Of a stretch of 64,000 nucleotides of DNA, positions 56,931 to 64,000 are shown in pieces. Below the pieces are notes generated by a model. It had not been told where the DNA came from. It did not search any database and was given only the letters and a program-made list of their open reading frames with translations. Every line of letters starts with the position of its first letter. The first letter of the stretch is position 1. The position numbers and the translations under genes are program-made. Source of the stretch: Thermomonas sp. (GTDB taxonomy: Bacteria; Pseudomonadota; Gammaproteobacteria; Xanthomonadales; Xanthomonadaceae); the NCBI RefSeq assembly GCF_029945965.1, contig NZ_JAQSDO010000015.1, positions 620,001 to 684,000 of the forward strand, given 5' to 3'.

Positions 56931-58059
56931 GCCACATCCACCATGCGGAACGGCGAATGTGCGCTGAGTTGCTGGAGATGCTGGCGAACCGAGTCGCGTT
57001 CTTCCGCGCACCATTGCTTGAGCGCCATCGCGAAACGCGGATCGGCCAGCAGATGCCGGCTGCGCACCAGCGATGGCAGGAAACCGCGGGCGATCTTGTG
57101 CCGACCTTGAGCACCAGGCTCGAACATCGTCAGTCCTTCGCGCAGGCAGTAGTCGATGCCTTGGTAGTAACACGTCTCGAAATGCAGGCCCGGCAACAGT
57201 TCTGATGCACCCCAGTAACGACCGTACAGGGTGTCGCCGCCACGCAGGCAGAGCGCGCCGGCAATCGGCACGCCGTCCAGCTCGGCCAGGAACATCACCA
57301 ACTGGCGCGGCATCGTGCTGGCCAGGTGGCGCAGGAAGTCGAGCGTCAATGCCGGCGAATTGCCATATTCGGCAAACGTCTGCAGGTAGAAACCATGCAT
57401 CGCGGCCAGGTCATCATCCGTCGCTTCACCGCCATGCACGATGCGGAACTGGATGCCGGCATCGCGCATCTTGCGCCGCTCCTGGCGGATGTTCTTGCGA
57501 TGCTTGTGGTCCATCGCACCGAGGAAATCCTCGAACGTGTTCCAGCCGACGTTGTTGTGCCAATGGAACTGGATGTCTTCACGCAACATCCAGTCTGTAT
57601 CGAAGGCGGTATCGTCCAATTCGGTATGGAAATTGACGTGTGCCGATGACAGTTCCGTGGTGCGCATGTGCGTGCTGATCGCCTGCACCAATGCAACGCG
57701 TACATCACCATCGCGGGCGAGCAATCGCGCTCCGGTGACGGGCGAGTAGGGCACTGCAGCCAGCCACTTGGGGAAATAGTCCAAACCGTGCTGCGCGTAC
57801 GCATGCGACCAGGCGTGGTCGAACACGAATTCCCCGTGCGAATTGGCTTTCAGGTAGGCCGGCGCAGCCGCCACCAGCGCATCGCCATCCCATAGCGAGA
57901 TGTGATGCGGGGTCCAGCCCCATTCCGCGCGCACGCAACCAGACGCCTCAAGCCCAGCCAGGAAGGCATGGGCGACGAATGGATTGCGCCCGTCGTGCAG
58001 CGCATCCCAATCGGCGGGACTGATTTCGGACAGCGCGCGATGGATGCGCGCCTGGATCA

Positions 58060-58060
<1 letters not shown>
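56927..58060 (-). CDS. COG3146 / GNAT-fold peptidoglycan-bridge-like acyltransferase
   Basis: 377-residue protein of the COG3146 family (former DUF482), which has a FemAB/GNAT-type fold. Blocks: N-P-F-V-A-H-A-F-L-A-G-L-E-A-S-G, Y-L-K-A-N-S-H-G-E-F-V-F-D-H-A-W, H-K-H-R-K-N-I-R-Q-E-R-R, Y-G-R-Y-W-G-A and F-E-P-G-A-Q-G-R-H-K-I-A-R-G-F. Substrate unknown. The start at 58060 shares one base with the trxB stop, and its stop overlaps aat, so trxB, this gene and aat form an operon. Its link to an aminoacyl-transfer gene is suggestive only. Confidence 0.85.
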
Positions 58061-59187
<1,127 letters not shown>

Positions 59188-59189
59188 TC

Positions 59190-60257
59190 ATGCGCATCGG
59201 TGTACCCAAGGAAACCAAGACCCTGGAAGGGCGTGTAGCACTGGTGCCGGCTGCCGCAGGCGACCTGGTCAAGCGTGGCCATGAGGTGTGGGTGGAGCAG
59301 GGCGCGGGCATCAAGTCCGGGTTCAAGGACGAGCAGTACACCAAGCTTGGTGTGCACATCGCGCCGGATGCCGCCGCGCTGTACGAGAAGGGCGAAATGA
59401 TCGTCAAGGTCAAGGAACCGATCGAAGGCGATTTGGCGCTCCTGCGCAAGGATCACCTGTTGTTCTGCTACCTGCACCTGGCCGCCGAACCGGCGCTGAC
59501 CAAGCGCCTGCTGGATATCGGCTTGACTGGTATCGCGTTCGAAACCGTCGAATTGCCCAATGGCGACCTGCCGTTGCTGGCGCCGATGTCGATCATCGCC
59601 GGCAAGATCGCGGTGCAGGTCGGAACCACGCTGCTGCATATGCCGGAGGGCGGCAAGGGCAAGCTGCTTGGCGGCCTGCCATCGACCGAGCGCGGCAAGG
59701 TGGTGGTGTTCGGCGCCGGCAAGGCTGGTGGTGCATCGGCGGCACTGGCGGCAGCTGCAGGCTGCAATGTGGTGGTATTCGAGATGCGTACCGACCGCAT
59801 GGACGAAATGATGCGGCTCGGTCCGAACGTCACCGCCCTGTATCCCTACCATGACGTGGTCATGCGTGAACTGGCCAACGCGGACCTGGTGGTCGGCGCG
59901 GTGCTTGTGACCGGCGCGCGCGCGCCGCACGTGGTCACCCGCGAGATGCTGCGAACGATGGAAGAAGGCAGCGTGATGGCAGACATCTCCATCGACCAGG
60001 GCGGCTGCTTCGAGACCTCGCGTCCGACCACCTGGAAGGACCCGACCTACGTGGAAGAGGGCGTGACGCATTTTTGCGTAACCAACATGCCGGGTTCGGT
60101 GCCGCAGACCAGCTCGCAGGCGATCTGCGCGGCGATCCTTCCGTGGGTCAACAAGCTTGCCTCCGGCAACTGGCGCGACAACCAGGCGCTACTACGCGGG
60201 ATCAATGTTGAAGCCGGAAAACTGGTCCATCCGGCGCTGCAGGGTATGAAACTTTGA
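59190..60257 (+). CDS. ald: Alanine dehydrogenase Ald
   Basis: NAD-dependent oxidative deamination of L-alanine to pyruvate and ammonia. 355 residues (family about 370). N-terminal [10 protein letters not shown], substrate-binding Lys/His in V-K-V-K-E-P and Y-L-H-L-A, NAD motif [10 protein letters not shown] (variant of GxGxxG) and [17 protein letters not shown]. The start at 59190 has AGGAG seven bases upstream; the ORF open to 59139 runs through the operator-like repeat. Confidence 0.96.
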   Translation: MRIGVPKETKTLEGRVALVPAAAGDLVKRGHEVWVEQGAGIKSGFKDEQYTKLGVHIAPDAAALYEKGEMIVKVKEPIEGDLALLRKDHLLFCYLHLAAEPALTKRLLDIGLTGIAFETVELPNGDLPLLAPMSIIAGKIAVQVGTTLLHMPEGGKGKLLGGLPSTERGKVVVFGAGKAGGASAALAAAAGCNVVVFEMRTDRMDEMMRLGPNVTALYPYHDVVMRELANADLVVGAVLVTGARAPHVVTREMLRTMEEGSVMADISIDQGGCFETSRPTTWKDPTYVEEGVTHFCVTNMPGSVPQTSSQAICAAILPWVNKLASGNWRDNQALLRGINVEAGKLVHPALQGMKL

Positions 60258-60302
60258 CGTACTATCAACGGTCTAGGGGAACTTCCTGAGGTCTGATCAC
60301 AG

Positions 60303-62681
60303 GTGGCACGCAGCGCGCCCGACATCGTGAAGGCTGGCCGCAAGCCGGCCGCCAGGCAGGACAAGGCCAAGCCTGCCGTGAATCCACGCAGGCAGCGGCT
60401 ATGGCGCGATCTCGCGTTGATCGCGATTGCGCCATTGTTGCTGTATCTGCTTGCCTGCCTGTTCAGTTATTCCCCGCTGGATCCAGGTTACGACCGCGAT
60501 TACAGCCTGCTGGCGCCAATCCACAACATCGGCGGTCTCGCCGGCGCATGGATCGCGAGTTTCCTGTTGTTCCTGTGCGGATACGTGGCGTTCCTGCTGC
60601 CCATCGTGCTGGGTGCGATCGCCTGGATTGCCCTGTTCGGCATGGATATCGACGGCGATGGCGAGGTCGATCTGGGACCGGCATTGCGGCTGGTGGGCAT
60701 CGTCGGTTTCCTGGTTGCCAGCTGCGGACTATTGAACCTGCGCATTGCAGGATCCAACGAGCTTTCGTCCGGTAGTGGCGGCGTGCTTGGCACGCTGGTG
60801 GGCAATTCGCTGAACCTGTTGTTCGGACCGCTTGGCGCGAACCTGTTCCTGCTCAGCCTGTTGCTGATTTCGGTCACGCTGGCGACTGGCCTGTCCTGGC
60901 TGGCAGTGATGGACCGCGTCGGCCAGTGGACGCTTGCATTGCCAGACACGCTGGGAAAATTGTTTCGCCGTAGCGGCAAGCAGGCCAGCGAATGGAGCGA
61001 GGCGCGAGCTTTCCGCGAAGAACGCGATCAGATGCGCAAGGTCGATTCCGGCCTGCGTGCCAAGCGCGCGCCAGTCAAGATCGAACCGCCGGCTGCACCC
61101 GTCATCGAGAAGAGCGAGCGCGCCAAGCGCGAGCAGCAGATCCCGCTGTTCCATGTCGGCGACGGCTCCGGCATTCCGCCATTGGCCTTGCTGGATGACC
61201 CCAAGCCGCAGCCGAAGGGTTATAGCGAGGAGACCCTGGAAACCCTATCGCGGCAGATCGAATTCAAGCTCAAGGATTTCCGCATCGATGCCGAAGTTGT
61301 CGGCGCGTATCCGGGGCCGGTGATCACCCGCTTCGAAGTACAGCCCGCGCCTGGCGTAAAAGTCAGCCAGATCAGTTCGCTGGACAAGGACATCGCCCGC
61401 GGCCTGAGCGTGAAGTCGGTGCGTGTGGTCGATGTGATCCCGGGCAAGTCGGTGATTGGCCTGGAAACCCCGAACACCCATCGCGAGATGATCTATCTCA
61501 GCGAGCTGCTGCGCTCAAAGGAATACGACAAGTCCAGCAGCCCACTCACACTGGCGCTGGGCAAGGACATCGCTGGCCGACCGACCGTGGCGGATCTTTC
61601 GCGCATGCCGCACCTGCTGGTCGCCGGCACCACGGGTTCCGGCAAGTCGGTCGCGGTCAACGCGATGGTCCTGAGCCTGCTGTACAAGGCGTCCGCCAAG
61701 GAAGTGCGGATGCTGATGATCGACCCGAAAATGCTGGAGCTTTCGGTCTACGAGGGCATCCCGCACCTGCTGGCGCCGGTGGTCACCGACATGAAGGAAG
61801 CCGCGAATGGTCTTCGCTGGTGCGTTGCGGAAATGGAGCGCCGTTACAAGCTGATGAGTGCGGTTGGCGTGCGCAACCTGGCTGGGTTCAACAAGAAGGT
61901 GCGCGACGCGATCGATGCCGGCCAGCCGATGATGGATCCGTTGTTCAAGCCAAATCCCGAGCTGGACGAAGCGCCGCGCCCGCTGCAGCCGTTGCCGTTC
62001 ATCGTCATCTTCATCGATGAATTCGCCGACATGATGGTCGTGGTCGGCAAGAAGGTCGAAGAACTCATTGCACGGCTGGCGCAAAAGTCACGTGCCGCCG
62101 GCATGCACCTGATCCTGGCCACCCAGCGACCCTCGGTGGACGTCATCACCGGGTTGATCAAGGCCAACATCCCGACCCGCATCGCGTTCCAGGTCAGTAG
62201 CAAGATCGACAGCCGCACCATCCTCGACCAGTCCGGTGCGGAGACACTGCTGGGCCACGGCGACATGTTGTACATGCCACCGGGCACCGCCATGCCCGAG
62301 CGCGTGCACGGCGCCTTTGTCAGCGACGAGGAAGTGCATCGCGTGGTCCAGCACCTGCGCCAGAGCGGCGGCGGTACCGATTACATCGAAGGTGTGCTGG
62401 AAGATTCACAGACCATGTACGACGGTACCAGCGTGGGCGCAACCGGCTTGTCGGAGGCGAGCAGCGGGGGCGGAGACGAATCCGATCCGCTCTACGACGA
62501 GGCCGTGAGGATCGTCACCGAGACCCGCCGCGCCTCGATTTCCGGCGTGCAGCGCCGGCTGAAGATCGGCTACAACCGTGCGGCGCGCATGGTCGAGGCG
62601 ATGGAAGCGGCTGGCGTGGTCAGCACCCCGGAACACAACGGTGATCGCAGCGTGCTGGCACCGCCACCGCCACGACCATAA
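60303..62681 (+). CDS. ftsK: DNA translocase FtsK
   Basis: Septal DNA pump that clears and aligns chromosome termini and activates XerCD. 792 residues: basic N-terminus, four to five membrane helices (about residues 38-210), a short linker (about 220-285, much shorter than in E. coli), motor domain with Walker [10 protein letters not shown] and Walker [12 protein letters not shown], and a C-terminal winged-helix gamma domain ([15 protein letters not shown]). The start is GTG at 60303. Confidence 0.97.
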   Translation: MARSAPDIVKAGRKPAARQDKAKPAVNPRRQRLWRDLALIAIAPLLLYLLACLFSYSPLDPGYDRDYSLLAPIHNIGGLAGAWIASFLLFLCGYVAFLLPIVLGAIAWIALFGMDIDGDGEVDLGPALRLVGIVGFLVASCGLLNLRIAGSNELSSGSGGVLGTLVGNSLNLLFGPLGANLFLLSLLLISVTLATGLSWLAVMDRVGQWTLALPDTLGKLFRRSGKQASEWSEARAFREERDQMRKVDSGLRAKRAPVKIEPPAAPVIEKSERAKREQQIPLFHVGDGSGIPPLALLDDPKPQPKGYSEETLETLSRQIEFKLKDFRIDAEVVGAYPGPVITRFEVQPAPGVKVSQISSLDKDIARGLSVKSVRVVDVIPGKSVIGLETPNTHREMIYLSELLRSKEYDKSSSPLTLALGKDIAGRPTVADLSRMPHLLVAGTTGSGKSVAVNAMVLSLLYKASAKEVRMLMIDPKMLELSVYEGIPHLLAPVVTDMKEAANGLRWCVAEMERRYKLMSAVGVRNLAGFNKKVRDAIDAGQPMMDPLFKPNPELDEAPRPLQPLPFIVIFIDEFADMMVVVGKKVEELIARLAQKSRAAGMHLILATQRPSVDVITGLIKANIPTRIAFQVSSKIDSRTILDQSGAETLLGHGDMLYMPPGTAMPERVHGAFVSDEEVHRVVQHLRQSGGGTDYIEGVLEDSQTMYDGTSVGATGLSEASSGGGDESDPLYDEAVRIVTETRRASISGVQRRLKIGYNRAARMVEAMEAAGVVSTPEHNGDRSVLAPPPPRP

Positions 62682-62758
62682 GCTTTCCCGCGCCTGCGTA
62701 CATGCCCATTCAGCTTGGCTCGGACACACTGCATCGCAATGATGCAGGGAGCCATTCC

Positions 62759-63388
62759 ATGAGCAAAGCCATGAAAGTCCTTACCCACGCAGTCGCCATC
62801 GGCCTGCTGACCACGTTCGGTATCGCCAACGCCGGTGCGCGCGATGACCTCAACACCTTCACCAAGGGCCTGAAGGGCCTGGATGGGCATTTCACCCAAC
62901 AGGTGTTCGGCACCAACGGCAAGCAGAAAGAGCAATCCAGCGGCCGCGTGGCAGTCTCCGCGCCGCGGTTGTTCCGCTGGGAATACACCAAGCCATACCC
63001 GCAATTGATCGTGGCCGACGGCAGCACCGTATGGGTGCACGATCCCGACCTGCAGCAAGTCAGCAAACGCCCGCAAGGCGCCGAAGAAGCCAACAGTCCA
63101 CTCGCCATCCTGCTGGATCCGTCGAAGCTTGATCGCGATTTCGTGGTCAAGGACGCGGGCGCGGACAATGGCATCGAGTGGCTGCAGCTGACCCCGCGCA
63201 ATACCGATGCCGCGTTCAAATCCGCAAAGCTGGGTTTCAACGATTCCGGGCTTGCGCAGATGGAATACGTGGATGCACTTGGTCAGCGCACCCGCATCAC
63301 GTTTGATGACTGGAAGCGCAATCCCAGCTTCGCCAAGGGCACGTTCGTGTATGTACCCGCCAAGGGTGTGGATGTGATCGGCGGCTAA
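62759..63388 (+). CDS. lolA: Outer-membrane lipoprotein carrier LolA
   Basis: Periplasmic chaperone carrying lipoproteins from LolCDE to LolB. 209 residues with a signal peptide ending I-A-N-A-G-A, then L-D-G-H-F-T-Q-Q-V-F, P-R-L-F-R-W-E-Y-T-K-P-Y-P-Q-L-I-V-A-D-G and V-W-V-H-D-P-D-L-Q-Q-V. The start at 62759 has AGGGAG upstream; ATG at 62771 is an alternative. Confidence 0.96.
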   Translation: MSKAMKVLTHAVAIGLLTTFGIANAGARDDLNTFTKGLKGLDGHFTQQVFGTNGKQKEQSSGRVAVSAPRLFRWEYTKPYPQLIVADGSTVWVHDPDLQQVSKRPQGAEEANSPLAILLDPSKLDRDFVVKDAGADNGIEWLQLTPRNTDAAFKSAKLGFNDSGLAQMEYVDALGQRTRITFDDWKRNPSFAKGTFVYVPAKGVDVIGG

Positions 63389-63433
63389 GCGCTGACCGGA
63401 CCGCAACCATTCCAAGTCGCCCTACAATGTCGG

Positions 63434-64000
63434 ATGCCCAGCAAGTCGCTCTTGCCCGATAACCCGACGGACACTACAAACCAGGCCTTGCGGCCGCTTG
63501 CCGAGCGCATGCGTCCGCGCACGCTGGACGAGATGGTGGGGCAGAAACGCTTGCTCACGTCTGGTTCGGCGTTGCGCCGCGCCATCGAAGGCGGGCACAT
63601 GCATTCGATGATCCTGTGGGGTCCCCCTGGTTGCGGGAAGACCACCTTGGCCTTGTTGCTTGCACGCTATGCGGATGCCGAGTTCGTGGCGATTTCCGCC
63701 GTCCTCAGCGGCCTGCCGCAGGTGCGTGAAGTATTGGCCGAGGCCCAGCGAAGGTACGATACAGGCCGTCGCACCGTGCTGTTCGTCGACGAGGTACATC
63801 GCTTCAACAAGGTGCAGCAGGATGCATTCCTGCCGCATATCGAACGCGGCAGCATCATTTTCGTTGGTGCCACGACCGAAAACCCGTCTTTCGAACTGAA
63901 CTCCGCGCTGCTGTCACGCTGCCGCGTGCATGTGCTGGAGGCGGTTTCCGCCGACGACATCGTCATCGCATTGAAGCACGCGTTGCAGGATGCCGAACAT
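63434..64000 (+). CDS. rarA: Replication-associated recombination protein RarA, cut by window edge
   Basis: AAA+ ATPase (MgsA/RarA) acting at stalled forks. The visible 189 codons begin M-P-S-K-S-L-L-P and contain [12 protein letters not shown], Walker A G-P-P-G-C-G-K-T, Walker [11 protein letters not shown] and sensor 1 [10 protein letters not shown]. The frame is open to base 64000. ftsK-lolA-rarA is the same order as in E. coli. Confidence 0.95.
   Translation, partial: MPSKSLLPDNPTDTTNQALRPLAERMRPRTLDEMVGQKRLLTSGSALRRAIEGGHMHSMILWGPPGCGKTTLALLLARYADAEFVAISAVLSGLPQVREVLAEAQRRYDTGRRTVLFVDEVHRFNKVQQDAFLPHIERGSIIFVGATTENPSFELNSALLSRCRVHVLEAVSADDIVIALKHALQDAEH

Overview
The window is a chromosomal stretch of a high-GC gammaproteobacterium, best placed in the Xanthomonadaceae (Lysobacter, Thermomonas, Pseudoxanthomonas, Xanthomonas and relatives). 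Three things point there: a complete core rpf locus for diffusible signal factor (DSF) quorum sensing, a copLABM copper operon, and a GTAG-type REP hairpin pair. All identifications are from reading translations and motifs; no alignment or database search was run.

Layout. (1) 1-10.8 kb: copper handling. copL-copA-copB-copM runs leftwards off the window edge; a small Cys-rich secreted protein and a CusCBA-type RND efflux system run rightwards from a shared intergenic region that holds an FNR/Anr-like box. (2) 10.8-11.7 kb: a lower-GC accessory patch with one small membrane-protein gene followed by what looks like a damaged integron attC site. (3) 11.7-18 kb: a CHASE/PAS histidine kinase, then smpB, ratA-rnfH, bamE, fur and recN. 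(4) 18-23 kb: hrcA-grpE-dnaK-dnaJ with two clear sigma-32-type promoters. (5) 23-31 kb: a DUF1631 protein, dapB, carA-carB-greA. (6) 31-50.7 kb: the extended rpf region: rpfE-like gene and recJ, an acyltransferase, a VIT/DUF2135 secreted protein, prfB with its programmed +1 frameshift, lysS, rpfG-rpfC, then convergent rpfF and rpfB, a small lipoprotein, and the aconitase gene known as rpfA in Xanthomonas. (7) 50.7-53 kb: nudJ-mnmA-hflD. (8) 53-64 kb: clpS-clpA, infA, aat, a COG3146 acyltransferase, trxB, ald, ftsK, lolA and the 5' part of rarA. This last block follows the Escherichia coli order clpS-clpA-infA-aat-...-trxB-lrp-ftsK-lolA-rarA, with ald where E. coli has lrp.

How genes work together. 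RpfF makes the DSF fatty acid; RpfC senses it and phosphorylates RpfG, an HD-GYP cyclic-di-GMP phosphodiesterase; RpfB is a fatty-acyl-CoA ligase tied to signal turnover. CopA/CopB and CusCBA deal with periplasmic copper. HrcA, GrpE, DnaK, DnaJ, ClpA and ClpS form the protein-quality set, and grpE, dnaK and clpA share the same promoter type. No rRNA, tRNA, CRISPR array, transposase or prophage gene was seen. Both end genes (copM left, rarA right) are cut by the window edge.
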